From contig CM054182.1 of assembly GCA_028829895.1 (NCBI GenBank), forward strand, positions 9,847,001 through 9,911,000: 64,000 nt of DNA, written 5' to 3'. The position numbers and the translations under genes were made by a program. Source of the stretch: Sinotaia quadrata. Lineage: Eukaryota; Mollusca; Gastropoda; Architaenioglossa; Viviparidae. The notes under the pieces were generated by a model. The model had not been told where the DNA came from. It did not search any database and saw only the letters and a list, made by a program, of their open reading frames with translations. Position 1 is the first letter of the stretch. Every line of letters begins with the position of its first letter. This document shows positions 11,868-23,211 of the stretch, one piece after another.

Positions 11868-12070
11868 ACAACCGACTACAACTCGAGAATACAAGAAAGC
11901 ATATAAACAGACTACAAGACGAGAATACAACAAAGCACATAAACAGACTACAAGACGAGAATACAACAAAGCATATAAACAGACTACAAGACGAGAATAC
12001 AACAAAGCATATAAACAGACTACAAGACGAGAATACAACAAAGCATATAAACAGACTACAAGATGAAAAC
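11868..12070. repeat. Minisatellite, 36-bp unit, about 5.5 copies
   Basis: Landmark AAACAGACTACAAGACGAGA recurs with a 36-bp period at 11905, 11941, 11977, 12013 and 12049. A diverged first unit starts at about 11868. On the minus strand this gives a 12-residue repeat (LVVCLYALLYSR) within a 142-codon frame. The frame continues only into low-complexity sequence, so I do not call a gene. Confidence 0.95.
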
Positions 12071-12244
12071 AAGACAACTGACTAAATGAGGAAAATTTGA
12101 AAACTATAGCTTAACAAAGGACATAAAGACAACAAAGTAGATAAAATGAAACCAAGACAATTGAAAACAAGACAACTGTCATGAAATAAAGGAGAGAAAG
12201 AAATCAGTGAAACAAATAATACGTGGATAAAAAAAAAAAAAAGC
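12071..12244. repeat. A-rich low-complexity flank of the 36-bp array
   Basis: AAGACAAC-type words recur without a fixed period, ending in an A-run at 12229-12242. Probably decayed array. Confidence 0.55.
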
Positions 12245-13747
12245 AAATTGGAGCAAAGCAAGGACACACAAGGTTCTCGATTGTCTGGGGAATTTTTATT
12301 TAACAATCTCACTGACGATCACTTATTCTACGTATTTTGCATCAGACGTCACAGATACACACACGTCACACATCTACACTTACACCAACACATTTTCCAT
12401 TCTCTTTGTTCTTTTTTGCTTTTAAAATTGTCGAGTTTCTACTGTGACATTTGACAGGAAAATATTGATTCGTATGGAAAGTGGTAGATGCTGGATTGTG
12501 ACTAGAGGGATGAATCGAATTGTTAAAATCCACTTCCGTTTTCCGTGATTATGAAACGGTTTGCATTAGCGCCATCTCGCGTTTGACGTCACATATTCGG
12601 ATGATTTAGACAGTGTGTAAAGAAAACAGGAAAAAGTATCTTTATCTGAATAATTTGAAGCACATCTGCAGTGACTTTAAATTGATGAATATAGGTAACG
12701 TGACACTAAACAGAAGAGCAATCCCCCCACCCCGAGAACGATGTGTATAATTATGGTTGGTGCATAAGAGTAATGTAAGTAATTGTGGGTACCTCACGGA
12801 TACTTCTTGGGAAAATACCATGAATCCGTTAAGTTGTAACGTTGTATCAATGCATTTCGATTATTGACTACTTTGGGCTTGTAACTGATAGATTGTGTAG
12901 CGCATAAGCGACACGATTGTACTCTCGTTACCTTCATCATCAACAACAACATAAGAAGAAGAAGGGGGGGGGGGAAGTCGTATCACACTCGTATTTTAAC
13001 TTATGCGAATTCAACTATACACGCGAGGATAAAAACAAACAAACAAACAAGTAAACAAACCATACTAGCAAAAAAGAACAAAGTAGTCGTGCGCAAGATT
13101 ACATCCGCCACCCGGAAGGAGCGTAATGAAATGTCAGACCAGAATCCGCTGTTCCCATTGGTCTGTCTTAGTTCCCGAGTGCTTGTCATTGCGTCAGCAT
13201 TGTGTTCATACTAATATTCAATATACGTAAGTATTTTCCCTTCAAAATGGCTCTTAAACGCAAGCCAAGCACATGTATTTCATCTGGTGCTTAGTCCAAG
13301 AAACGGCTGTGTTTGAACTTATTTGGAGTCGGTATGACTCACCGTTCATTATACAGACGCTAGACCAATAACTGTCATCACGATTTTTTACTTAACGCAC
13401 TGACGTCAGAACGTAACATAAGGCACGATTCCACTGTAATAATAATGTGTGCTAACGATGATGATAATGACAGTGGTTTGTCAGGTCATATGATCTCTCT
13501 GAGACGAAAACTCAAAAGCTTTCGTAACAAAGAACTATCTGTGGACGGCCCATCAGATATAAAGCCAAAGAAAACAGAAATTCATGGGGATAAAGAAGAT
13601 TTTGTAGATGAAATTACAATTAGTTAAATAGTTATTTTGCCAAAGGATAAAGTGTGACTATACCTTAAAAAACTTCGTTACAGGTGTCAATCAGATGCAA
13701 GAGAAAGGGAACAGAGGTCACAACAGTAATGCCTGATTTTGTACATG
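12245..13747. other. Mostly unique stretch
   Basis: Contains a G-run (about 12964-12975), an (AAAC)n tract at 13032-13060 and TGACGTCA palindromes at 12584 and 13401. A lysine- and aspartate-rich plus-strand open frame at 13364-13627 has a protein-like composition, but I recognise no domain in it. Confidence 0.45.
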
Positions 13748-13782
13748 ACAACAGCAGCAGCAACAACAACAACAGCAGCAGC

Positions 13783-13844
<62 letters not shown>

Positions 13845-13845
13845 A
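13748..13845. repeat. CAR/AAC trinucleotide repeat tract
   Basis: Two CAGCAGCAG blocks are separated by AAC runs, followed by about 18 pure AAC units. The frame reading poly-Asn is open from 13684 (62 codons). The poly-Gln frame has a stop codon (TGA at 13745-13747) immediately upstream. I see no flanking domain to make it coding. Confidence 0.97.
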
Positions 13846-14127
13846 GAGTTCAATAGCCATCTGGAGATATGAAACAATTTGATAATCTATGAAAAGCAAG
13901 TTCATTCCACGTGTCGACAATATTCAAGACAAAGAACATAGAGATCACTAGAACAAAGACTGATTTGTAACTAAAAATAAATTGCGTTAATTACCTTTGA
14001 TAATAATAATTAACGCAAATTAAGCTGGAAGTTCATTCGAGGTCGGAGGTGAGACCCTGATACCAAAATCGAACGCCTGACCACACCATAGGTTTCTTTG
14101 AGATAAGCCCACTACAAATATGAAATG
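13846..14127. other. Unique interval before the 61-bp array
   Basis: AT-rich, with the word ATTAACGCAAATTAAG echoing an earlier AAATTGCGTTAATTAC in inverted form (13980-14025). No gene. Confidence 0.4.
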
Positions 14128-14345
14128 TATAGATATTGAGTTATACGGGTGACGTTGGACACTAAGAATGTGAGTGACATAAGAAAGGTATAGATATGGA
14201 GTTATACGGGTGACGTTGGTCACTAAGAATGTCAGTGACATAAGAAAGGTATAGATATGGAGTTATACGGGTGACGTTGGTCACTAAGAATGTGAGTGAC
14301 ATAAGAAAGGTATAGATATGGAGTTATACGGGTGACGTTGGACAC
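14128..14345. repeat. Minisatellite, 61-bp unit, about 3.6 copies
   Basis: TATAGATATGGAGTTATACG starts units at 14128, 14189, 14250 and 14311 and is followed by GGTGACGTTGG and CACTAAGAATGTSAGTGACA. Copies differ at only a few positions. Confidence 0.96.
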
Positions 14346-16242
14346 GCTGGAATCATTCAGGAAATCATAGCAACATGAAAACATCCTGCATGAATCTTGA
14401 AGTAAGAGGCAATCCTTGTAAATATTGCTCTAAGTTACATTGTTCCAGTGCTTTTAAAAGCATGCTGATTCTGTTCTGTTTCAAGGTCGAAAGTGTGCCC
14501 GAGAAATATGCACGTTTCCATAGTGATTTCAATCTGTGGCAACAAACGTCTCCAACTCTTTTGACACAAGAGTTTAGAATCTCTCTTCCAGGAGCATTAG
14601 GATCCAGGATTGTCCTCGAAATGTAATTTGAATTGGTACGTTAATAACAGTTTTAGAAATCATTGGCAACATTCCAGAAGATTGGGGGATGGGGGTGTTG
14701 TATACTTCAGTCAGTGAAAGTAGGATAGCTTCTAGGCAACTCAAAATCAGTGCTGCAGGCATTGGATCAAAATTACGTGACTTTGGATCCACTTTTACTG
14801 ATCTTAGGAAATTTTGAGCGAAGATTCCGGAGATAGTGGGTCTGTAAAAAAATGTGTGTGGGTTTGGCGGGGGAGTGAGTAGTAGAAGAAAGGTAATTGT
14901 GAATTAAGTCATAACTAAATTTAGCGCGCTTAGCAGTCATTGATTTCTGGTAGTTTATACATACGAGGAGGGGCTGCCAGAGAGCTAGTTAGAAATCAAA
15001 ATAGTTTTGTTGCTATTTAAAAAAAAACAAAAAAACAAAACATACTTTTTCTTCAGGTTAGCAGCCAAGATGAAGAAAGTATTGTAATACCATAAGCGGA
15101 TAAGAACTAAAGCTCCTGCCGTCACGACCTTGACTATGACGTGTAGTAGTTGTCGGGTGAGAGAACCAGGGCATTCAGATTAAAGACATGTTGGACAGAA
15201 AATCGAACAGAGTTACTCTGTTATGGCCGACTCCTGTCTAGCGATATCTGACTGTGAAGATCACCAGATCAGCCTTTAGCAGACAGTGTGTGGAAGTCAG
15301 TGGGCTTCACCATCTCCAGAAAACATGAAGTATTACAATGTGGTTTATGTAAGGACTTTTTGACATTTCGCTTAGTTTTTGAAAAGGTTTCCCGATTAAT
15401 ACAGTTAATTTCTCGCGTCACTGTCTATACTACCGACTGACCTTATCAAGAGCCCCGTCACTTGTGTGCTGCAAATTTATGAAGACCTACAATAGTACCA
15501 TAGTCACTATAGCCTCAACTGCAGCCGCTTCAACCAGATGCATTTCAACCTCAACTGCATCCACTTTCACCGCAACCCCCTTCAACTTCAGCCATAACCA
15601 CTTCAAATGCAATCACAATCACATCAACCGCAGCCTCTTTCGAAGGCTGGTTAGTAACGAAAATGAATATCGTATCATCAACCTGAAACAGGTTCAGAAT
15701 TTTCCTATATTAAAATGAAAATTCATTACTATCAGGCCTTACGTATTAAAAAAATAAATAAACTAAACCCTCAATTAATCGAACTTATTAACAAATTTTA
15801 AAGAAAAGAAAGAAACGTAAACAAACCCGCTTGAAAGGAGAAAAATTAAAGAGAAATCGACGGCCCCAATTTGAAAAGAAATGCGACGAAATCTGCGAAT
15901 GTTAATGAAAAATTATCTTCAAATCCATTTCTTACACAAATAGCAAAAAATGAAAACATTTCGAATAAAGTCGACGACAAATCCCACTTATTTAAACTTC
16001 AGCATAAAAAAAAAATAGCAGGCCCTGTTTGCTTAAAGATGAAACCAAGCGTTCACACATACATTTTTACATACGCGCGCGCACACGCAAGCACATATCA
16101 ATAATTCGAAAGCAAGCCCTATAATGAAAAAAATTATTACAGGCACCATTTATGCATCAATATTTTTATTTTTTTTTTTATACGGTCAATATAATAGCAT
16201 GGAATTGTCTACAAAAACAATACAAAGTAAAAACAAATAAAT
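14346..16242. other. Unique stretch, nothing recognised
   Basis: Small features only: an A/C run at about 15018-15042, a loosely repetitive TCAACYGCA region at 15510-15600 and a CGCGCGCACACGC spot at 16075. The open frames of 83-84 codons are unrecognisable. Confidence 0.5.
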
Positions 16243-16560
16243 ATGCGGCACTGGTGCTGGGCAAAGGATGAAAACGTGCCCCATTTTTTAAAAAGCATTA
16301 ACATACGTCATGGTCGCCAAGCTCGGCTGCTGAACATGGTTTCGGCGACACAATTACGGGTTATTCGGCGGCATAACTCTCGGCGCACGTGCGCAGTGCT
16401 GGGCCATTGCGTGCTGGCATGCCGTCGCGCGCTCTTTTGTTTCCGCCGTCTTCCTGCTTCCGAACCAAAGTCCATTGTCTGCTCTCCCAGGACCGCGTGC
16501 CGTGTAGAGAACGTCCGGCTTGCTAGGGTCTGGTGGGACATTGACGTGTCTGCAAAGTAG
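16243..16560. other. CpG-rich patch open on both strands
   Basis: Frames of 105 codons (plus) and 98 and 108 codons (minus) overlap here, with frequent CpG (for example CGGCGCACGTGCGC near 16380). Frames open on both strands at once argue for base composition, not coding. No domain is recognised. It could be a regulatory CpG cluster. Confidence 0.35.
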
Positions 16561-17022
16561 TCGCGAGCCCAGCCCATGTAGAGTACAGGGCAATCCACAC
16601 ACACTCTCTCTCTCCTCTCTCGCTCTCTGACTCAGGCTTGGTCTGTTTTGTTGACACTGTGTGCTGAACCCAGGCTGCATTTCTAAGTTTGTTGAACCGT
16701 GTTAGCTGACAGTAGGTGGATGAGGGAAACGGTTTTGTTGATGTGTGAATGTTTGTCACTGGGGGAGGGGTCAATTTCTCAGACTACATGAATAGTCAGG
16801 AGCCGACGACATGACACGCAGAATGCGCAACCAACGAACGTTGAAGTGCACGTTAAGCGGAGCGAAATAACTTGTCGGGTCACAGTCGGGTCACTGTCCG
16901 TGCTGGAGTATAACGAACGAATAATCGAAGGAACAAATGAACGGATTCATTTCGTTATTTCGTTTAAAAGGCCCATCCCGGATATTTGAAAGTTGGAAAA
17001 AGTTTCATAACATTTTATACAG
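16561..17022. other. Unique stretch with CT run
   Basis: A CTCTCTCTCTCC run at about 16603-16628. No other signal. Confidence 0.4.
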
Positions 17023-17590
17023 ACTGTGATACGTGCGCCACTTAGTTAATGAAGATAATTATTACTGTTAATTAATCTTTCATAACTAATTTCAAGTGAT
17101 GAGAATATTAATTTTATTTTATTAATGATCCTCCAACTCACTAGTCGGATATTTTGGCGTGGTAAACGTTTTCACAGTTCCACAACATAAAACAACATTT
17201 ACAGTCATATAAGTTTTTCTGCAGGTGGAAAACTTCTTACTAAGAAGAAGACACATCCGACTTATAATCTATATTTAGCGAGCCCCCAACCACCCACTTT
17301 TTTCTCAAACATAAGATTATCAAATATCAATATGCCTAATAAGGTCAATCAATTTAACAATAATTTATTAAAAGAAAATTAAATATACATATGACAAATA
17401 GAATGAAATAGATAACTTGACATCACTATTCCACGAACCCACGTTATGATAATTATAGTTAGGACAGTGTTTCTTCAAGTACATAATAATAAAATGTTGT
17501 CGGAGTTCAAAAATAGTCAATACAAATTGCAGGTTAGTCCTATCAGAGAATGGAAATGGAGTTATTAATAGTAACACACATTAACACACA
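17023..17590 (+). mobile_element. Dispersed repeat family R1, copy B
   Basis: Aligns by eye with the reverse complement of copy D over its whole length. Shared landmarks in order: GTGCGCCACTTAG, CTAGTCGGATATTTTGGCG, GTAAACGTTTTC, TTTAGCGAGC, CCACCCACTTT, ATAAGATTATCA, ACATATGACA, TTGACATCACTATTCC, GTCAATACAAATTGCAGGTT and CCTATCAGAGAA. The right third seen in copies A and C is missing, so this copy is truncated. No coding frame. Confidence 0.75.
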
Positions 17591-17689
17591 AAAAAACCCA
17601 CCCTATATATACATATATCCATTCATACCTTTACCCTTAAAGGAACATTGATGCTGACAATTCTTTTAGAATTAATTATACAATTTACA

Positions 17690-18100
17690 GGTGTTCTTTA
17701 CACACCTCTCTGGGATTATTTAAAAGGTTTTCTTTAACCATTACTTTTGACCTGGCAGTCTACTTAACAGTTATTCTTTACACACCTTTCTGGGCTTATT
17801 TTAAAGGTTTTCTTTAACCAGTACTTTTGACCTGGCACTCTACTTAACAGGTATTCTTTACACACCTCTCTGGGCTTATTTAAAAGGTTTTCTTTAACCC
17901 TTACCTTTGAACTTGCAGTCTCTACTTAACAGATATTATTTACACATCTTTCTGGGCTTATTTAAAAGGTTTTCTTTAACCATTATCTTTGACCTTGCAC
18001 TCTACTTAACAGGTATTCTTTAACCATTACTTTGAACTTCTACGTAAAAGGTATTCTTTACTTTGGACCTGCCAATGTAACAGGCATTCTTCAACTTTTA
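17690..18100. repeat. Minisatellite, 80-bp unit, about 5 copies
   Basis: TTCTTTACACACCTYTCTGG starts units at about 17694 and 17774, then 17854 and (with indels) 17936. Each contains TTTAAAAGGTTTTCTTTAAC and ACTTTTGACCTGGCA. The last part (18000-18100) decays into half units. Confidence 0.92.
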
Positions 18101-18508
18101 CTCTGGCTAGTTATGTACCTTTGAACTCTGGCGATCCTACTAGATCTAAAGGAGTGGAGGGGGGGTAGGAGAGTCCATTGACGCCGGCATATCATTAGTG
18201 TGGACGCCTACTCCACCAGACCTTACAGGAGGTAATTTCAAAGGGAAGTAAGCAAGGTGGGTAATCGTTCTTTGGCCGCAAGCCATTGCTCACCACTTTC
18301 CAATCAAGGCAGGCAAATCGGTCACAGCTGCTGTCACTCTCACACACAAAGGAGTAGTACTAAGTATTCACTGAATATTTCATACGGTTCATTTGCGGTT
18401 GGACAAGCCATTAACATTCATTCAGAACTCTATGAGCACCAACACCCCCGGCTTCACAGAGAGCTCGCCACCTGAGTTTGTCTTGCAAGATACTGACCCA
18501 ACGTCTGG
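18101..18508. other. Unique stretch before the 18.5-kb insertion
   Basis: GGAGGGGGGGTAGGAG run at about 18152-18170. No gene recognised. Confidence 0.4.
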
Positions 18509-18580
18509 ACTCGTTTACTTATAACGCGAAAGCGGCGGAAGCCGGAAGCGTTCCCCACATTAACAACAACTCGTTTACTT
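18509..18580 (+). mobile_element. Very short GC-rich insertion flanked by 12-bp direct repeats (copy 2)
   Basis: ACTCGTTTACTT occurs at 18509-18520 and again at 18569-18580. The 48 bp between contain GCGAAAGCGGCGGAAGCC, then GGAAGCGTTCCCCACATT and an AACAACA tail. The 25-bp core is identical to the copy at 18.95 kb. Flanking direct repeats plus a simple A/C-rich tail fit a target-primed insertion, which is inference. Confidence 0.65.
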
Positions 18581-18662
18581 TTAAAAACTAGATGGCAGAG
18601 CAAGTTTTCAACGTTTCTACACTTTTATAGAGCTACACATAAAAAGTGAAAATAAATTTTTG

Positions 18663-18920
18663 ACTGTGAATATAAAAGTAGAAAATATTTTATTAATCAT
18701 ATACTTAAATGCAGAAAATATTTTGTTAATCCTGCACTCAAAAAGAAAAAACTATTTTGTCAATCCTGTTGTACTTAAAATCAGAAAAATATTTTGTCAA
18801 TCCTGTACTGAAAAACAGGCAATATTTTGTCAACCCTGTACTTAAAAGCAGAAATTATTTTGTTAATCCTGTAAAAAAAAGATAATATTTTGTCAATCAT
18901 GTACTTAAAAGCAGAAAATG
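18663..18920. repeat. Minisatellite, about 33-bp unit, about 7.5 copies
   Basis: Landmark TATTTTGTCAATCCTGTACT recurs every 30-37 bp (starts at about 18685, 18719, 18753, 18790, 18823, 18856 and 18886). It lies between two same-orientation copies of the short GC-rich element. Confidence 0.93.
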
Positions 18921-18949
18921 CAGCTGTTTGGTTTCATTACATAACATGT

Positions 18950-18992
18950 ACCTAAGCGAAAGCGGCGGAAGCCGGAAGCGCCCCCTACACTC
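18950..18992 (+). mobile_element. Very short GC-rich element (copy 3)
   Basis: Contains GCGAAAGCGGCGGAAGCC followed by GGAAGCGCCCCCTACACTCC. The core is identical to copy 2 and the tail matches copy 1 (CCCCCTACACTC). I see no clear flanking direct repeat, so its borders are uncertain. Confidence 0.5.
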
Positions 18993-19056
18993 CATCCAAG
19001 CCTCATTTTCATGTCAAACAACTATTCTATCGATCTTGGTAGCCATTTATTACACA

Positions 19057-19064
19057 TGCGCGCG

Positions 19065-19095
<31 letters not shown>

Positions 19096-19096
19096 G
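19057..19096. repeat. (CG)n(CA)n compound microsatellite
   Basis: A GCGCGCGCGCGCGC run passes directly into an (AC)n run. Alternating purine-pyrimidine of this kind can adopt Z-DNA. Confidence 0.97.
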
Positions 19097-19249
19097 ATTT
19101 CGTGTTCAATGAAACAAGAATTATAGCTGGAAGTAAAAGGCATTTGCTAAATGCATAGAATCACTGAAGACGATTACATCTACCCAAGGTCATGTTTTGA
19201 TTTTATCTCATGACTTTTGTTTCATTTTGTGAAAAAACACTTTTATTTA

Positions 19250-19427
19250 GTACTCAACACTACAGTGAACATATTTACTCAACACTACAGTCAACATACT
19301 TACTCAACACTACAGTCAACATATTTACACGATACTGCAATCCAACATATTTACTCAACACTACAGTCAACAGGTTTACACGATACTGCAGTCCAACACA
19401 TTTACACGACGCTGCAATAGACAGCCA
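19250..19427. repeat. Minisatellite, 25-26-bp unit, about 7 copies
   Basis: Two unit types alternate: ACTCAACACTACAGTCAACA and ACACGATACTGCARTCCAAC. Starts at 19252, 19277, 19302, 19327, 19353, 19378 and 19404. Confidence 0.95.
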
Positions 19428-19964
19428 TCAGTGACTTGCCTTAGGTCTATGTTCTAACTATTTCTAAGTCCGATTCATCCAGCCATTACTTCCAAACTTG
19501 TCAGTATCTAATGGACAGTACTTGACACTTTGTGCATGTCACGTATTGTTATCTCTAGATAAGGCAGTGCGTTTACAATCGGTCCAAAGCTATCTTTCTT
19601 TCCTCCACAAGGAAGCCAGACAGGAGAGTTTATCGGGTTGTTGTTTGTCTTTCAGATTTATGGGCCTTAGACAGTGTGATTTTACGTCATAGAAGTGTTC
19701 CCATCACGTCCAAACGTTTCGGATATGAACGCGCATTAATGGTGTCATAAACGAGGCTTGGCTGTAAATTTTTGCGGAGCGTCAAGCAGAATCAACCACT
19801 CGATAACGGATGACCCTATGTACCCGGGAGGTACTCTCTACCCGACCTGAGAGTCGGTCCAGAGGAAGATAAACATGCCATTCTTTTGTCACTGGCACGG
19901 AGGCATTGACATATCTCATGGGTAACTGGGATTACACGAGACTAAATGTGAAGACTTTGAATTA
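19428..19964. other. Unique stretch between two arrays
   Basis: A moderately CpG-containing interval at 19700-19860. No gene or RNA recognised. Confidence 0.4.
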
Positions 19965-20500
19965 AGCCAACTCGTGCAGGCATTACACTGGGCCAACTCC
20001 TGCAGGCATTACACTGGGCCAACTCGTGCAGGCATTACACTGGGCCAACTCGTGCAGGCATTACACTGGGCCAACTCGTGCAGGCATTACACTGGGCCAA
20101 CTCGTGCAGGCATTACACTGGGCCAACTCGTGCAGGCATTACACTGGGCCAACTCGTGCAGGCATTACACTACACTGGGCCAACTCGTGCAGGCATTACA
20201 CTGGGCCAACTCATGCAGGCATTACACTGGGCCAACTCATGCAGGCACTACACTACACTGGGCCAACTCGTGCAGGCATTACACTGGGCCAACTCATGCA
20301 GGCATTACACTGGGCCAACTCATGCAGGCATTACACTGGGCCAACTCATGCAGGCACTACACTACACTGGGCCAACTCGTGCAGGCATTACACTGGGCCA
20401 ACTCGTGCAGGCATTACACTGGGCCAACTCATGCAGGCATGACATTAGGCCAAATGGTTAAGACTGAATTCAGCCATATTCAGCAGGCATGACATTAGGC
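19965..20500. repeat. Minisatellite, 26-bp unit, about 18 copies
   Basis: Unit GGCCAACTCRTGCAGGCATT followed by ACACTG. Three units (8, 11 and 15) carry an extra 5-6 bp (ACTAC-type) before CACTG, and units 11 and 15 share CATG and CACTAC variants, showing block duplication. Degenerate units run from about 20440 to 20500. No stop codon occurs in any plus-strand frame of the unit, so all three frames stay open (up to 172 codons). This is a property of the unit, not evidence for a gene. Confidence 0.97.
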
Positions 20501-21891
20501 CATATCGTATAGTTTGATATATATAAAGCCAAATTCGTACATACTTCAAATTAAGTCAAAACGTTCTGGCTTTCGATTAAAGCAATAAATGGTGGTGATA
20601 TGCCTAAAAGGTTTAATGCTTTGAATTATGTTTAATTTATGGAATAACCTTTTGAACTTTTCTATATTATCTAAAATTTTTGGCTAGAATTTGCTTCCTT
20701 TCAATTTTTCTTCTCTGTTTATTATCTCTCTTCTTTCTCCGTCTCTTTTCTTTTATGTGTTTTGAGTGGACTTGTGTTATAGCAATTACGTGAAGACCTT
20801 ATTTCATATAGTGAAGAATGTTTTGATTGTGATAAATACACTCTTTAAATCTAGTGTCAGCGATGTTTTACAATTCGCATCTCTACATGAATTACCAAGT
20901 GAACTCGTAGTTAATGTACCTAGTGTTACTATTAAATGTGTAACATAGTGCTTGTTCTTATCAAAACTTTACGAAATGTACAATAATTACACATGATATA
21001 AGCAAGGTCCTTACACAGACTACCTTTACTTAAGTAAAAAAAGGAAAATAAAGATTCAAATCCCAATGAATCCAGCTGCAAAATGACAACATGCAACGAA
21101 TAAATGTTTTCAAGAAAGAGAGACAAATACAATGGATGTACAGAAATGCCACAACTTAGTGCTAATATATATGACTGATTATGCTACTCAAACGTATACT
21201 GTTTTCGGGTGCATAGCTGCATTAAATGTAAAGAATTAAATAAATAACATATTTAAGGTGCTAGAGTCATTTTGACAATCTTGTGCATTGCAAAAGTATG
21301 TGTGACAAAATTACTCCTCTGCTCTATTTTTTCTAATAGTATTATCAGATTAGCATTGTCTACATTTAAAATGATCAACTGAGAACATCGCATTTTGTAA
21401 TATTTGTGTATTTTCTCAAACTTTGAACTATATTATGAATTATTATACCTGTCAATGAGTGAAAGGCAGCTAGTACACACAACATGACCGTTGTACTTGT
21501 ACGAGCTGTGTGGTTATTTTCGAGCACGAGGTCAGCAGATAAGGATTTATTACCCTGGCCAGCCAGGGAGCCATTAGTTAAGATGCCCTGAAACTGTAAA
21601 ATTCATGCATCGTCATTATTTAGGGTCTAATTTAGGCCAGACCGGGGTGGGATGTCTATATTGGCTTATATTGGCTTCCCACTCAGAAGTATGGGGTCAT
21701 TCTCTAGAGTCAACTGGTAAAACCAACAGAATTGGTCAAGGAAACCTCAGATCTCTGAGGACTCTATTAGAAAATTGTCCTGGGATTGAATTTCGTTACA
21801 GTAAGATTTCTGTGTGCATCACATTCACTAGGAGTGAATATTGCTAAAATTGGATTAGCGTGTGTTGTACAAATCACTGGGAGTGTATTCC
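20501..21891. other. Unique AT-rich stretch
   Basis: Contains a short perfect-arm hairpin at 21551-21566 (CCCTGG, 4-base loop, CCAGGG). No open frame above 80 codons. Confidence 0.45.
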
Positions 21892-21987
21892 AAAGTTGGA
21901 TTACTGTTTGTAAAGTTGGAGTACTGTTTGTAAAGTTGAAGTACTGTTTGTAAAGTTGAAGCAGTGTTTGTAAAGTTGGAGTACTGT
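21892..21987. repeat. Minisatellite, 20-bp unit, about 5 copies
   Basis: GTACTGTTTGTAAAGTTGRA repeats with a 20-bp period. The first and fourth units differ by one to three bases. Confidence 0.95.
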
Positions 21988-22319
21988 ACCGGCTTTTACT
22001 TCACATTGAAATTCTTGCGCATAGTTGGATTTCGGTAACTGGCTGTTAGTCTATTGGAAATTAGTCCGCAACCGTTTCTTTCTCAATACCAGTAAAGCCT
22101 TGAAAAAGGAGGTTTGGGTAAGAATGATAATAATTTCAATGATTTAGTAAGATTTAGTTATCCATGAACACTGGAGACAGTGGCTATTATTCGTGTGTAC
22201 TTTCCTTTGTACGTGAATGTCGAGAGCAGCAAAGACAAGAACTCGTATATAGGTTATCGAACTTTAAATTAGACAGAATATAATGAATTACATTTACATT
22301 TTTCTATCATAATAATTAT
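21988..22319. other. Unique stretch
   Basis: No feature recognised before the R2 repeat. Confidence 0.4.
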
Positions 22320-22703
22320 TACATTCGTATTTGTTTGGTTATATAATTTATACATTTGTCACATTAAATTAAAATATTGATTTTGTACTGTTTGGTTACT
22401 ACCGTCTTATTTGTAACTGTTTCATGTTGTTTAGTTCATGTGACGTGTTCATTCGTTACGTCAATAGCTTAGTATTAGCTTATAATCTTTCTAGTATCAT
22501 TGCCTAATTAGAGGGGTGGGGGCCTGAGCCACACAAGACTGAAATAGTCATAGGAAGAGATTTCCTCCCCTAGACCGTGACTGGCTTGTTAGTCGGGGAT
22601 TTGTTTGGATGTAATTATTAAAAACAATAATTTTTTTTTTTTTTTTACCATAAGGAAATACCTTCGCGCTGGCGCCGACGCGGGACTAGCATTAGAACAT
22701 CCC

Positions 22704-22712
<9 letters not shown>
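22320..22712 (+). repeat. Dispersed repeat R2, copy 1
   Basis: Diverged direct duplicate of 23385-23755. Shared landmarks in order: TTTGTTTGGTTATA, ATTGATTTTGTACT, GTTCATGTGACGTGTTCAT, TATCATTGCCTAATTAGAGG, CATAGGAA, ATGTAATTATTA, CCTTCGCGC and CTAGCATTA. A T-run sits at 22629-22645. The copy ends directly against a (TTA)n tract, as the tail of a retroposed element might. No coding frame; class unknown. Confidence 0.75.

Positions 22713-22737
<25 letters not shown>
22706..22737. repeat. (TTA)n microsatellite
   Basis: About 10-11 TTA units immediately after R2 copy 1. Confidence 0.97.
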
Positions 22738-22738
<1 letters not shown>

Positions 22739-23161
22739 GGATTGCGGCATGTTTTTCTTTAGTGAAATTATGTCCAAGATTTGACTTTGGGAAACCCTAG
22801 ACATTAAAACGTGCTGTAACTCTGCCAGTTAGTTTGTGGTTAAAACGTCAACTATCTTTTCCTTTAGTCTTTCTGAATTATGATGACTTAAATGTGCATC
22901 GTGTGCTGATCATGAATTAAATGATCGAATAATTAAAAACTAATATTTTTATTAGGAAAATAGTATGTGACGTGATCTGTGGTTGAAGTATTGCATATGA
23001 TATGCAAGTGTAGTGAGATATTTTGTTTTGACTGATGTAGAACAGTTATCTTACTGATTGATCGGTTGTTTGCATTCTACTCTGGTGTTGTGTAGGAATG
23101 AAATATTTGCAAGATTGATAACAGTTATGCTGAACAATTACGTTTGCCTGTATTCTCACTA
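22738..23161. other. Unique AT-rich stretch between R2 copies
   Basis: Nothing recognised. Confidence 0.4.
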
Positions 23162-23163
23162 TG

Positions 23164-23208
<45 letters not shown>

Positions 23209-23211
23209 TGA
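23162..23211. repeat. (TG)n microsatellite
   Basis: GT tract with one C and one GG interruption. Confidence 0.97.

Noticed and set aside
11649..12077. 142-codon minus-strand frame with a hydrophobic Leu/Val/Cys 12-residue repeat
   Set aside because: Produced by a 36-bp tandem repeat in A-rich DNA. The hydrophobic look follows from T-rich codons, and no signal or domain lies outside the array.
13364..13627. Lys/Asp-rich open frame followed by an acceptor-like site and the CAR/AAC tract at 13684-13872
   Set aside because: Composition is protein-like, but I recognise no domain. The poly-Gln frame is closed by a stop just upstream and the poly-Asn frame has no supporting exon. Transcript data would be needed.
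19974..20492. 172-codon open frame (and two overlapping frames) as a repeat protein gene
   Set aside because: It lies wholly within a 26-bp minisatellite. All three frames are open because the unit lacks stops, and insertions shift the frame without consequence.
21551..21566. Perfect-arm hairpin CCCTGG-CCAGGG as a terminator or miRNA
   Set aside because: Six-base arms are far too short for a miRNA precursor, and bacterial-type terminators do not apply here.
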